Positions 34,652-43,189 of a DNA stretch of 64,000 nt are shown piece after piece. The stretch's first letter is position 1. Every line of letters starts with the position of its first letter. The notes under the pieces were generated by a model. That model was not told the origin of the DNA. It worked only from the letters and a program-made list of their open reading frames with translations, and searched no databases. The stretch lies in contig NZ_MNPW01000012.1 in NCBI RefSeq assembly GCF_001983175.1, positions 178,074-242,073 of the forward strand, in the 5' to 3' direction. This DNA comes from Pseudomonas cedrina subsp. cedrina. GTDB taxonomy: Bacteria > Pseudomonadota > Gammaproteobacteria > Pseudomonadales > Pseudomonadaceae. The translations under genes were made by a program, and so were the position numbers.

Positions 34652-34750
34652 TGTAGGAGCGAGCTTGCTCGCGAAAAACCTCAACGATAACGCGTGCTTC
34701 CTGAGCGAACGCGGCGCCTGTGAGTTCTTCGCGAGCAAGCTCGCTCCTAC
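34652..34750. repeat. REPIN (inverted REP pair) inside the 28.6-37.2 kb catabolic block
   Basis: Arms 34652-34679 and 34724-34750 are inverted copies of the GAGCGAGCTTGCTCGC REP, with one mismatch between the arms, around a 44-bp loop. Same family as 28394-28495. It separates the PF06684 gene from the monooxygenase gene and could attenuate or stabilise the transcript at this point. Confidence 0.87.
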
Positions 34751-34800
34751 GCAAAGGCCGATGCAGGATCCAACTCACAACAAGAAAGCGGTGAATAGCG

Positions 34801-36408
34801 ATGAAGCAGGAGAAGACCCAGGTTGTCATCGTGGGCGGTGGCCCAAACGGCATTACGGCCGCGCACTATATGGGAATGTACGGTATCGACTGCATCGTCC
34901 TTGAACTGGCCGACGGCATCCTGCCTTATCCCCGTGCCGTGGGCATGGACGATGAGGCATTGCGGGTGTTGCAGGGCATCGGTATCGCCGAACGGGCGGT
35001 ACGCGACATGATTTGCGATGTGCCGCTGCGCTACTACAACGCGCGCGGCGTGTGTTTTGCCGAGGTTAAGCCAAGTGCGGCGCACTACGGCTGGCCGATG
35101 CGCAATATTTTCATGCAGCAACTGCTCGAAGGCACCTTGCGCGAGCATCTCGGGCAGCACGCCAGCGTCGAGTTGCGCCAGGGCCACGAACTGCTCGAGC
35201 TTGCGCAGGACGATCAGGGCGTGACCCTGCAGGTGCGCGGTGCCGACGGCGAGGTCTACCCACTCCAGGCCGACTATGTGATCGGTGCCGACGGCGGTCG
35301 CTCCACGGTGCGTAAAAAACTCGGTATCGAACTGCTGGGGTTGACCCATCCACGCAAGTGGGTGGTGGTCGATACGGCCAACGACACGCTGGACGCACCC
35401 TACACGGCGCTGCATGCCGACCCGCAGCGGCCCTTCGTGTGCATATATTTGCCGTACCAGCAACGGCGCTGGGAATTCATGCTGATGGAGGGCGAGGACG
35501 AAGCGAAAATGTGCGAAGAGGCAACGATTCGCACGCTGATCCACGGGCATATCGGCGACGCCGTCAACGACCTCAATGTCATTCGCATTCGTGCCTATAC
35601 CCACCACTCGCGCGTCGCGGCGCGCTTTGTCGAAGGGCGCGTGGCGCTGGTGGGCGATGCGGCGCATATTTCCCCACCCTGGGCCGGGCAAGGCCTTAAT
35701 TCCGGCCTGCGCGATGTGGCCAACGTGGCCTGGAAGCTCGCGGCGATCATCCAGGGCCGAGCGGCGCCCTCGATCCTGGCCAGTTATGACCAGGAACGCC
35801 GTGGCCACGCCACTGAACTGGTGGCCCTGGCCGACAATATGGGCGCCGTCCTTGGCTTGACCAACCCGCTGATGGCCGGTGTGCGCGACTGGCTGTTCCA
35901 GGCAGTCAACAGCGTCGACAACCTGCGTTCGCACTTGCTGGAGTTCAAGTTCAAACCCAAGGCGACCATCACCAAAGGGCTGGTCTATCACGAGCGGGCC
36001 GAATTGCGTGAGGATGATCTGGTCGGGCAACTGTTCATCCAGCCGAATATCGAAGATGCGCAAGGTCAGCGCCGGCGCCTGGACGAAGTGCTCGGCAACG
36101 GCTACGCCGTGCTGGGTTATCGCGTGAACCCGCGCGAACACCTCAGCGAACCGATGGCGGATTATTGGGCACGTTGGGGCACCTGTTTCATCCAGGTCAA
36201 CCGGTCGCGCAGCGGCGTGGGGCGTAACCAGCCGTTGACGGCCCGCGACGCCCTGAGTGTGGAAGACGTGGATAACCGCCTGGGCGAATGGTTCTCCAAG
36301 GTGCGTGACTGCATCGTGGTGGTGCGTCCGGACCGCTTTGTCGCGGCGATTACCACCCCAGAGCGGCTCGATGGCGTACTGCGCAAGCTGGCGGAGCAAC
36401 TTTCATGA
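34801..36408 (+). CDS. FAD-dependent aromatic monooxygenase, MhpA-like
   Basis: 535 residues. Class A flavoprotein hydroxylase: GGGPNG dinucleotide motif near residue 12, the DG motif VIGADGGRSTVRKKLG near 160, and the second flavin motif LVGDAAHISPPWAGQGLNSGLRD (given in parts: LVGDAAHISPP, then AGQGLNSG) near 285. MhpA hydroxylates 3-(3-hydroxyphenyl)propionate to the 2,3-dihydroxy compound, and this protein has its length and motifs. NADPH-dependent ortho-hydroxylation of a phenolic side-chain acid is the likely reaction; the exact substrate is unknown. Followed by a hydratase with a four-base overlap. Confidence 0.85.
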   Translation: MKQEKTQVVIVGGGPNGITAAHYMGMYGIDCIVLELADGILPYPRAVGMDDEALRVLQGIGIAERAVRDMICDVPLRYYNARGVCFAEVKPSAAHYGWPMRNIFMQQLLEGTLREHLGQHASVELRQGHELLELAQDDQGVTLQVRGADGEVYPLQADYVIGADGGRSTVRKKLGIELLGLTHPRKWVVVDTANDTLDAPYTALHADPQRPFVCIYLPYQQRRWEFMLMEGEDEAKMCEEATIRTLIHGHIGDAVNDLNVIRIRAYTHHSRVAARFVEGRVALVGDAAHISPPWAGQGLNSGLRDVANVAWKLAAIIQGRAAPSILASYDQERRGHATELVALADNMGAVLGLTNPLMAGVRDWLFQAVNSVDNLRSHLLEFKFKPKATITKGLVYHERAELREDDLVGQLFIQPNIEDAQGQRRRLDEVLGNGYAVLGYRVNPREHLSEPMADYWARWGTCFIQVNRSRSGVGRNQPLTARDALSVEDVDNRLGEWFSKVRDCIVVVRPDRFVAAITTPERLDGVLRKLAEQLS

Positions 36409-37184
36409 GTGGCGCCAACACACTGCTCGGCCAACTGTACGAGGCCTTGCGCACCGCCCAGCCCATTGCACCCTTGCCGCCCGAGGCGCTGGACCGGCTG
36501 GAAGGCTATGGTCTGCTGCTTCAGGGGCTGGCACGGCGCCAGGCAGGTGGCGAGCGGCTGAGCGGTTGGAAGGTCGCCTTTGCAGGCCGGGCGGCGCAAG
36601 CGCGCTTTGGCCTCGACGAACCGGTGTATGGCGGCCTCACGGCGGTCATGGAGGTCGAGCCGGGCAGTACCGTGTCATTCGAGCGATTAATCCAGCCCAA
36701 GCTTGAGGTCGAACTGGCGTTTGTGTTCGGGCGCACGCTGGTAGCGGGCGACTACGGGGATGAGGAGATTCTGGCGGCCATCGCCGAGGTGGCGCCAGCG
36801 TTCGAAATCGCCGACTGCCGCTGGCAGGGCTGGCGTTTCGGGCTTGGCGCGTTCCTGGCCGATAACGCCGCCGCGGCACTTTACTGTGTCGGGTCGCCTG
36901 TGCCGTTCGATCCTGTTCGGCATGCGTGCGTGGCGTATCACGTGGAGCATGAAGGTGTGTATCTGGGCAGCGGCGATACCCAGGACCGTGAGGACAGCCC
37001 CCTGTTCAACCTGTGCTGGCTGGTGCGACGCTTGCTGGCCGATGGTCATCGCGTGGAGGCCGGGCAGGTGGTGCTTTCCGGTGCGCTACTGGCGCCGATG
37101 GATATTCACCCAGGCACTTATCATCTGCACATGCTTGGCACGGAACTGGCTTTGGTTTTCCAGGCGGGCGTTGCGCCTGTGTAA
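36405..37184 (+). CDS. 2-oxo-4-pentenoate hydratase-type enzyme, MhpD-like
   Basis: 259 residues. Hydratase/decarboxylase family: SGWKVAF, PKLEVELAFVFG and VAPAFEIADCR with the metal-binding acids, FLADNAAAALY, and LSGALLAPMDI. In meta-cleavage pathways this enzyme hydrates 2-hydroxydienoates to 4-hydroxy-2-oxo acids before aldol cleavage. Its ATG overlaps the monooxygenase stop (ATGA), so both are made together. No aldolase gene follows; HpaI at 1993 or another locus would have to supply it. More diverged from HpaH (2812) than a recent duplicate would be. Confidence 0.82.
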   Translation: MSGANTLLGQLYEALRTAQPIAPLPPEALDRLEGYGLLLQGLARRQAGGERLSGWKVAFAGRAAQARFGLDEPVYGGLTAVMEVEPGSTVSFERLIQPKLEVELAFVFGRTLVAGDYGDEEILAAIAEVAPAFEIADCRWQGWRFGLGAFLADNAAAALYCVGSPVPFDPVRHACVAYHVEHEGVYLGSGDTQDREDSPLFNLCWLVRRLLADGHRVEAGQVVLSGALLAPMDIHPGTYHLHMLGTELALVFQAGVAPV

Positions 37185-37259
37185 CGCCGACCGATGTCAC
37201 GGATGACTGAGCCCCCTTCAGGCCAAAAGCAAGAACCCGGCCGCCGAGGAATGACGAAT

Positions 37260-38201
37260 ATGCTCGCTGAAGTCCGAACCTTCAATGACTCTCAACAGCA
37301 CGCCGGCTCGATCCAGGGTTGGCAGCAGGTCTATGACCAGCTCGGTCGCGGCTGCCTGACCAGTGAGCTGCGGCAACTGTCCGGTGATCGCTTCCAGATC
37401 TTCCAGGAGGTGCTGGACAAGCGGGTGGTGCAGCATGGCCGTTCGCCCCAGGGCCGCTTGTGCGCAGCCATGTCACTGGGCAGCCCTCCGGTGGTCCAGG
37501 GGCAACGGGTAAGCGCTCAAAGCGTGGTGCTGCTGCGTGATGCCGAAGAGTTCGTGCTGCATGCGCCGCAAGGCACGCATTTTTTTGCGTTCAATGTCGA
37601 TGCCGTGCGTTTCGCCAAACTGGCGGCCTTCGAGCTATCCAATGATCAGCTCAAGCGTTTGACCAGCGTGCCCGCGCTTAACGTGGATGAAACGTCACTG
37701 CTGCGTATTCGTCAGCGCATTCACCTCTTGTTTCGTCACTTTCTGGAACACGCGGATGCCATCAGCCCAGCGTCGGAAAAAATCCTGGAAGATGAGCTGC
37801 TCGGTGCGTTCCTCGATCTGTTCACCCACGCAGGCGACGAAGTGCGTGGCCGGCGTGGCAATTTCGCGGTCAGCGCGTATCTGGTCAGACGCAGCCAGGA
37901 ATTGATCATTGCCAGTGGCGATACCCCGCTGAGCATCCTGGACCTTTGCGAGCAGTTGCGCGTCAGTCGCAGAACCCTGCAGAACAGTTTTCAGGCAGTG
38001 ACCGGCATGCGGCCCGTAGAGTACTTGCGCAATTTGCGTCTCAACGCAGTCAGGCGACGCCTGATCGCAACCTGCCCGAGCAAGAAAAACGTCGGTGAAA
38101 TCGCCGTGGCCATGGGCTTTTTTCACCTGAGCCATTTCGCCACGCATTACCGCGAGCTGTTCGGCGAATCGCCGTCCGAAACGCGCAGGTCACCGCGCTG
38201 A
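37260..38201 (+). CDS. AraC-family regulator, FeaR/EutR-like
   Basis: 313 residues from the ATG at 37260, favoured because GAGGA lies 9 nt upstream; an ATG at 37251 directly abuts that site. N-terminal sensor with SIQGWQQVYDQLGRGCL and KRVVQHGRSPQGRLCAAM, closely patterned on the regulator at 19620; C-terminal HTH with SILDLCEQLRVSRRTLQNSF and GEIAVAMGFFHLSHFATHYR. It follows the hydratase gene by 75 bp on the same strand, so it is probably the local activator of the monooxygenase-hydratase unit, in addition to the IclR protein at the other end. Confidence 0.8.
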   Translation: MLAEVRTFNDSQQHAGSIQGWQQVYDQLGRGCLTSELRQLSGDRFQIFQEVLDKRVVQHGRSPQGRLCAAMSLGSPPVVQGQRVSAQSVVLLRDAEEFVLHAPQGTHFFAFNVDAVRFAKLAAFELSNDQLKRLTSVPALNVDETSLLRIRQRIHLLFRHFLEHADAISPASEKILEDELLGAFLDLFTHAGDEVRGRRGNFAVSAYLVRRSQELIIASGDTPLSILDLCEQLRVSRRTLQNSFQAVTGMRPVEYLRNLRLNAVRRRLIATCPSKKNVGEIAVAMGFFHLSHFATHYRELFGESPSETRRSPR

Positions 38202-38355
38202 ATCCGCCAGGCCTGGGTCCACCCGCTTGCCGATATCCTTGAGCCGCGCCAGCTGGTCGATCATCGAAGGGGCTTCATCCAGGCAACTGACGAAGGTCCA
38301 CAGGTAGGTCATCACCGCATAAGTTTTTTACTTTCTTCGAGCAGAATCGGCGGTG

Positions 38356-38718
38356 TTACGGACGCCATGGTGCACCTGTGCCGCGCGTTGCGCGTTGATG
38401 AAAGTCGCGGGAGATGCCGAGCCGATAACGTACTTCATCGGTCATCAATAACAGATCAGTCTGGAGTTCTTCGATAACGATCTCCACGGCGATCAGGATG
38501 CAAATGGCCGGCGCCATCAACAGCCAGTGATAATAGGACTGAGTTATCAGCGACGCACACACGCCCAACAGCCACAGGGCCAAGACACAAGAAGGTGCGT
38601 ACTTCTGCAGGGGAATACAGAAGCGCTGCAACTTTTTGAGTTTGAACGTGTAGAGCGTCAGTGACGCTTCCAGTTGTTTAAGGGCGATAGGAGTCCGCGC
38701 TGAATGCAGTGTCGGCAT
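38356..38718 (-). CDS. Small membrane protein of unknown function
   Basis: 120 residues from the ATG at 38718 (a TTG further upstream would add ten). Two adjacent hydrophobic stretches (CVLALWLLGVCASLIT and LLMAPAICILIAVEIVI) predict a hairpin in the inner membrane with basic N- and C-terminal tails. I do not recognise a family. It lies 42 bp after another small gene on the same strand. The base composition is lower in G+C than that of the flanking catabolic genes. No strong ribosome binding site. Confidence 0.45.
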   Translation of the reverse strand: MPTLHSARTPIALKQLEASLTLYTFKLKKLQRFCIPLQKYAPSCVLALWLLGVCASLITQSYYHWLLMAPAICILIAVEIVIEELQTDLLLMTDEVRYRLGISRDFHQRATRGTGAPWRP

Positions 38719-38760
38719 AACAGTTATCCACGTTGGAACGTTAAACAAGGGGGCCAGGCG

Positions 38761-38970
38761 TTATACTGTGCGGCTGTTCGCTGCCCGGCGTTCAGGGCCT
38801 GGCAGCGTTTGATTGAGCCAGGCGAGATTGACTGCTTCGACTTCCACCCATTCACCTCTGCTGGGGATTTCTTCGCAACTCATGAAAGCGATACAACGTC
38901 CTTGTAGGTCCAGTAAGGCAAAGTGGCGATATTTAATTGCTCTCTTGAATAAGGAGATACAGAGGCGCAT
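38761..38970 (-). CDS. Small conserved-looking protein of unknown function
   Basis: 69 residues, soluble, with AAGGTG 7-9 nt before the ATG. The arrangement RHFALLDLQGRCIAF...WVEVEAVNLAWLNQ looks like a compact beta-rich domain that I associate with small hypothetical proteins of pseudomonads. No catalytic motif is visible. Between the two-component system and the small membrane protein on the same strand. Confidence 0.5.
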   Translation of the reverse strand: MRLCISLFKRAIKYRHFALLDLQGRCIAFMSCEEIPSRGEWVEVEAVNLAWLNQTLPGPERRAANSRTV

Positions 38971-39018
38971 GCCATCACCTTGGTGGATGTTAATAAAGCA
39001 AACTTCGCTTCAGGGTGG

Positions 39019-40110
39019 TCAGGGTTCGATATTCAAAAGGGTTGCCGTTGGCCAACTCAGTTCAAATAAAGTGCCGCCATTTACAAGTGTCCGACAGGCC
39101 ACGGCGCCGCCATGGGCCAGCGCGATCGAACGCACCACGGCCAGGCCCAGGCCACTGCCGCCCTGGGCGCGGGAACGCGAACTGTCGCCCCGCTGAAACG
39201 CATCGAAAATAAGCGTGGCGAACGGCTCGTCGACACCCGGACCCTCATCCGCGACCCTCAGGAAGTTGCCGCGCTCGTCACTGCCGAGCTTAACGCTGAC
39301 GTTGCCCGGCGTGGCATGTCGGCGAATGTTGTCCAGCAGTGCCAGCAAGGCCTGGCGGATGCGGGCGGGGTCGCAGTGCACGGGGCCCTTGCGCAGGTCC
39401 AGCAGCAGGACGAAACCGGCGCTGTTCAGGCTGGGCTCGAACAACCGCGCTTCGGCCTTCAGCGCGTCGGCCAGTTCGACATGCTTGATGTCCAGCTCCA
39501 GGTAGCCGTTGTCCCCCATGCCCACCACGCGCAGGTCTTCAACCAGGCGCGTCAGCCCTTCGACCTGGCTGAGCAGGCTATAAAACTGCGACTTTTCCGG
39601 CTTGAATACACCCTCGGCCAAGCCTTGCAGACGGCCGCGCAGGATGGTCAACGGGGTGCGCAGTTCATGGGCAATCGCGGCATTCCAGAAGGCTTGTTCT
39701 TCAGCCATGCGTTTCAATCGGTTCGCCATGCTATTGAAGTCATTCACCAGCCGGGCAGCTTCGCCCGGAGAAACGTCGGGCGCCACTGCCCGTGCATCCA
39801 GGTCGCCGTCGGCCAGGCTGCGCAGGCTGGCCGCCACCGAGTTCAGCGGCATGAGAATGCGTCGGGACAATTTGACGGCCACCGCCACGCCGACGCCCAG
39901 GCTGACGCAGGTGATCAAGCTCATCCAGGCCCATTCCACGCCGCTGGGCAACCATTCATCCGCCTCCAGCTCCAGCTGCGTCGGTGGCGACAGCGTCCAA
40001 AGCAATGCATAGAACACATAGGTGCCGACGACCGCGAGTGCGATTACGCACAGCACCACGGCGGTCATCGACAAGATGATCTGCCGGCTCATGCTGTTGC
40101 TGACGTTCAT
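39019..40110 (-). CDS. Sensor histidine kinase, AdeS/BaeS-like
   Basis: 363 residues. Two membrane spans (about 9-38 and 58-82) around a very short periplasmic loop, then HAMP (about 83-135), the phosphorylated His148 in AAIAHELRTPLTILRGRL, and an ATPase domain with DNIRRHA (N box), DEGPGVDE and GGSGLGLAVVRS. The small loop suggests sensing within or at the membrane. Its start overlaps the regulator gene by four bases. In AdeRS and BaeSR systems the partner genes are drug-efflux pumps; none is adjacent here. Confidence 0.85.
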   Translation of the reverse strand: MNVSNSMSRQIILSMTAVVLCVIALAVVGTYVFYALLWTLSPPTQLELEADEWLPSGVEWAWMSLITCVSLGVGVAVAVKLSRRILMPLNSVAASLRSLADGDLDARAVAPDVSPGEAARLVNDFNSMANRLKRMAEEQAFWNAAIAHELRTPLTILRGRLQGLAEGVFKPEKSQFYSLLSQVEGLTRLVEDLRVVGMGDNGYLELDIKHVELADALKAEARLFEPSLNSAGFVLLLDLRKGPVHCDPARIRQALLALLDNIRRHATPGNVSVKLGSDERGNFLRVADEGPGVDEPFATLIFDAFQRGDSSRSRAQGGSGLGLAVVRSIALAHGGAVACRTLVNGGTLFELSWPTATLLNIEP

Positions 40111-40835
40111 GCCTGGCTCCCGAACCGGTAGCCGACCCCACGGATGCTGGCCGGCACGCCGCGCAGGCCGAGGTCTTCGATCTTGCGGCGCAATTTGCTG
40201 ATATGGCTGTCGACCGTACGCTCCAGGCTGTCGCTCTCAGGTGAGCAGAGCACCAGCAGTTCGGCGCGGCTGAACACCCGACGCGGCGACTTTGCCAACT
40301 GGGCGAGCAACCTGAATTCGGTCACCGTCAGCTGCAACGGCTGTTTTCGCGTGCCGATGCGCACGCTTACCTCATGGTTGTCGATGTCGATCTCGAATGG
40401 GTCGACGCGCAGCACACTGTGGCCGCCGCCCTGTCCCTGATTGGCGCATCGGCGCAGCACGGCCTGGACCCTGGCGATGACCTCCGCCGGGTTGAAGGGT
40501 TTGACGATGTAGTCATCGGCGCCTATGCGCAGCCCCATGAGCTTGTCCATGTCCTGGTCCTGGGCCGTCAGCATGATCACCGGCGTGTTGCCGCGATGAC
40601 GAACTTCCGCCAGCACCATCCAGCCGTCGAGCTTGGGCATCAGCACATCGAGCAGCACCAGATCGGGCTTGAGCGTTTGATGCAGCTCAAGCGCGCGTCG
40701 CCCGTCCTGCGCATGCACGGTTTTAAAGCCGGCGCGCTTGAGATAGGCCGCGAGGATATCGGCAATCTCCGGCTCGTCTTCGGCGATCAGGATCAGCGCC
40801 TGGTTGGCGCTCGATGCAAGGGATGATTCAGTCAT
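40107..40835 (-). CDS. OmpR-family response regulator, AdeR/BaeR-like
   Basis: 242 residues. Receiver domain with acidic pocket AEDEPE, phosphoacceptor Asp63 in LVLLDVLMPKLDGW, the conserved Thr (MLTAQD) and Lys (YIVKPF); then a winged-helix DNA-binding domain (LTVTEFRLLAQLAKSPRRVFSR, ERTVDSHISKLRRKI, IRGVGYRFG). Controls transcription on command of the overlapping kinase gene. First gene of the two-gene unit. The targets cannot be inferred from the neighbourhood. Confidence 0.88.
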   Translation of the reverse strand: MTESSLASSANQALILIAEDEPEIADILAAYLKRAGFKTVHAQDGRRALELHQTLKPDLVLLDVLMPKLDGWMVLAEVRHRGNTPVIMLTAQDQDMDKLMGLRIGADDYIVKPFNPAEVIARVQAVLRRCANQGQGGGHSVLRVDPFEIDIDNHEVSVRIGTRKQPLQLTVTEFRLLAQLAKSPRRVFSRAELLVLCSPESDSLERTVDSHISKLRRKIEDLGLRGVPASIRGVGYRFGSQA

Positions 40836-41004
40836 GGTCTGCTCGGTCGAAGTGCTATGCCGTGGCGCAATGCTGCAACGGTGCGCAGTTTTTCAGCAAC
40901 GGATTGGATGATGCCTCGTCAGCATGCACGTTCAGCGTAGGGTTTATGGAGAAATGATGGAGGCCGAAAATTAATTTTCCCGGCGAGGGCAGGGAGGGCG
41001 GGAT

Positions 41005-41832
41005 TCAGGCGAAGCTGATGCGCTCGTTATAGGCGTTTCGCAGCATTGTGCGTTGGTATTCGCAGGGCGTTGTACTGACCAGCTTCTTGAAGTCGCGCAG
41101 GAAGTGCGACTGATCGGAAAAGCCCAGGTCCAGGGCGAGTTCCGAGAACGATACATCGCGCTGGGTATTGAGGGTTTCCAGCGCCGCCTGGCAGCGAATG
41201 ATCCGGCAGAAGGTCTTGGGCGACAGGCCGGTGTCCTGGCTGAACTGGCGATGAATGCTACGGCTGGTGTAGCCACTAAGGTGTTCAAGCTGCTGGATGC
41301 GCAGGTCGCCGCGGTGGGCGAGCGCCTGTTGAATGACCATGGCCGTCAGCTTTGAGGTCCTGCCCATCAAGCGCGGGATCAGGTAGTCATTGAACAGCTT
41401 CATTTGCTCCTGCAACTGCGGGGCCTGGACGATGCTCTCGAAAATGCGCTGGGCAAATGCAGACACCTCCAGCAGGTCCCATTCCTGTTCGGTCAGGTCC
41501 TCGGCCATGACGTTGATGAAGCCTGGAATCACCCCCGGCGAAAAGCGCACGCCGAAGTAATGATGACCCTGCAGCAACTGGACCCGCTGTGCCTCCAACG
41601 GCGTGCCACAAATCCTTACGCTGGGGCGCGTGGCATCACAGTCGAACACGATGTCCACACAGCCATCCGGGACCGCCAGCAGGTCGGCTGAGTCGGCAAC
41701 GTCAAAGGCATAGAAATGCGAAATCGCCGGGTGATCGGAAGGCACTACCGAATACCGCGACGAGTTGAGCACGAACCAGGGTTGTTCGTACGCGGTGTGC
41801 TGCCGCAGGGGCGGTGAACACAGGTTGAGCAT
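41005..41832 (-). CDS. AraC-family regulator with DUF6597-like N-terminal region
   Basis: 275 residues. The N-terminal half (VPDGCVDIVFDCD, LQGHHYFGVRFSPGVIPGFI) belongs to the class of AraC proteins that read small catabolites and that begin with a P-DG-C-D pattern. C-terminal HTH: IQQLEHLSGYTSRSIHRQF and FSELALDLGFSDQSHFLRDFKK. Divergent from the five-gene operon starting at 42017 with 184 bp between, so it should control it. Unlike the three FeaR-like regulators of this window in its N-terminal half. Confidence 0.82.
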   Translation of the reverse strand: MLNLCSPPLRQHTAYEQPWFVLNSSRYSVVPSDHPAISHFYAFDVADSADLLAVPDGCVDIVFDCDATRPSVRICGTPLEAQRVQLLQGHHYFGVRFSPGVIPGFINVMAEDLTEQEWDLLEVSAFAQRIFESIVQAPQLQEQMKLFNDYLIPRLMGRTSKLTAMVIQQALAHRGDLRIQQLEHLSGYTSRSIHRQFSQDTGLSPKTFCRIIRCQAALETLNTQRDVSFSELALDLGFSDQSHFLRDFKKLVSTTPCEYQRTMLRNAYNERISFA

Positions 41833-42016
41833 GACCGGACCTTCAAGTGGAAAGATGCGGGAATATTACGCACTTATCGCGCCAATACCTGCGCGCGGAA
41901 TAGACGTTGATGTCCGAAATTTACAATACCGCCCAAATTCGTCCGCTGATACTCAAGGTCGATAGCGTGGGAGCAGCGCCTACCGCAGCGATATCACCTT
42001 CAGCCCGAGAATAATT

Positions 42017-43156
42017 ATGTCCATTACTACAAAAATAGACTTCATCTACCTGTCCGAGCAGGACATGATCCGCGCTGGCGTGACCGACATGCTCGCCTGT
42101 GTGAACACCATGGAAGAGATGTTCGGCCTGCTGTACAGCGGCGACTACCGCATGGCCGGGCCGAACAATGATTCCCATGGCGCCATGGTGATATTCCCGA
42201 AAGACTCGCCGTTCCCGAACATGCCCAAGCCCACCGCTGATCGGCGCATGATGGCGATGCCGGCCTACCTGGGCGGCAGCTTTTGCACCGCGGGCGTCAA
42301 ATGGTACGGCTCCAATATCGCCAACCGCGACAAAGGCCTGCCCCGCTCGATTCTGATGTTCACCCTCAACGACCCCGACACCGGCGCGCCGTTGGCACAT
42401 ATGTCCGCCAACCTGCTGTCGGCCTATCGCACCGGCGCGATTCCCGGCGTGGGCGCGCGCCACCTGGCCCGCAAGGACTCGAAAGTGGTCGGCCTGCTCG
42501 GCCCGGGCGTGATGGGCAAGACCACGCTCGCCGCCTTCATCGCTGTTTGCCCGCAAATCGATACCTTGAAGATCAAGGGCCGTGGCGAGAAAAGCCTGAA
42601 TGATTTTATTGCCTGGGTGAAGGAAACCTACCCTCAGGTGACCACGATTAAAGTGGTCGATAGCCTCGAAGACGTGGTCCGTGATTCCGACCTTGTTACT
42701 TATTGTAGCTCCGGTGAAACAGGCGACCCCTCGATCTACCCAATTGTGAAGCGCGAGTGGGTCAAGCCGGGGGCGTTCATGGCAATGCCGGCGTCCTGCT
42801 CGCTGGATGAGGGGATGGAGCGCGCCGACGTACGCAAGGTGCTGGACAACACCGGCCTCTACGAAGCCTGGTTCGAAGAATTGCCCAAGCCTGCGCACCA
42901 CTGCGTGCCGGTGATCGGCGTGCGTTTCATGGACATGATCGCCGAAGGCACGATGAGGCCCGAACAGCTTGAAGACATCGGCAAGATCATTGCCGGCGAG
43001 GCCCAGGGCCGCAGGAACGATGAAGAGATCATCATCATGTCGGTCGGCGGCATGCCCGTGGAAGATGTGGCCTGGGGCACCGTGGTGTACCGCAATGCCA
43101 TCGAAAGAGGCATCGGCGTGAAGTTGAACCTGTGGGAAACCCCGGAGCTGCGCTGA
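42017..43156 (+). CDS. Ornithine-cyclodeaminase/mu-crystallin-family protein (tyramine oxidase subunit B-type)
   Basis: 379 residues, longer than the roughly 315-350 of ordinary ornithine cyclodeaminases. Rossmann site VVGLLGPGVMGKTTLAAF near residues 155-170, substrate-side FCTAGVKWYGSN (Lys at the catalytic-base position) and DLVTYCSSGETGDPS. I associate this longer subgroup with proteins labelled tyramine oxidase subunit B in pseudomonads; this is recollection, not proof. It could act on imines or cyclic amino acids formed by the FAD oxidase encoded at 43671. First gene of the operon with RidA, oxidase, hydrolase and exporter. Confidence 0.72.
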   Translation: MSITTKIDFIYLSEQDMIRAGVTDMLACVNTMEEMFGLLYSGDYRMAGPNNDSHGAMVIFPKDSPFPNMPKPTADRRMMAMPAYLGGSFCTAGVKWYGSNIANRDKGLPRSILMFTLNDPDTGAPLAHMSANLLSAYRTGAIPGVGARHLARKDSKVVGLLGPGVMGKTTLAAFIAVCPQIDTLKIKGRGEKSLNDFIAWVKETYPQVTTIKVVDSLEDVVRDSDLVTYCSSGETGDPSIYPIVKREWVKPGAFMAMPASCSLDEGMERADVRKVLDNTGLYEAWFEELPKPAHHCVPVIGVRFMDMIAEGTMRPEQLEDIGKIIAGEAQGRRNDEEIIIMSVGGMPVEDVAWGTVVYRNAIERGIGVKLNLWETPELR

Positions 43157-43189
43157 GCCATTCCCTATCCAACTGACGAGTCCTTCGAC

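Noticed and set aside
38190..38312. 40-codon minus-strand frame starting MTYLWTFVSCLDEAPSM
   Set aside because: The residue composition looks protein-like, but there is no ribosome binding site and it overlaps the 3' end of the regulator gene; too short to support without homologues.
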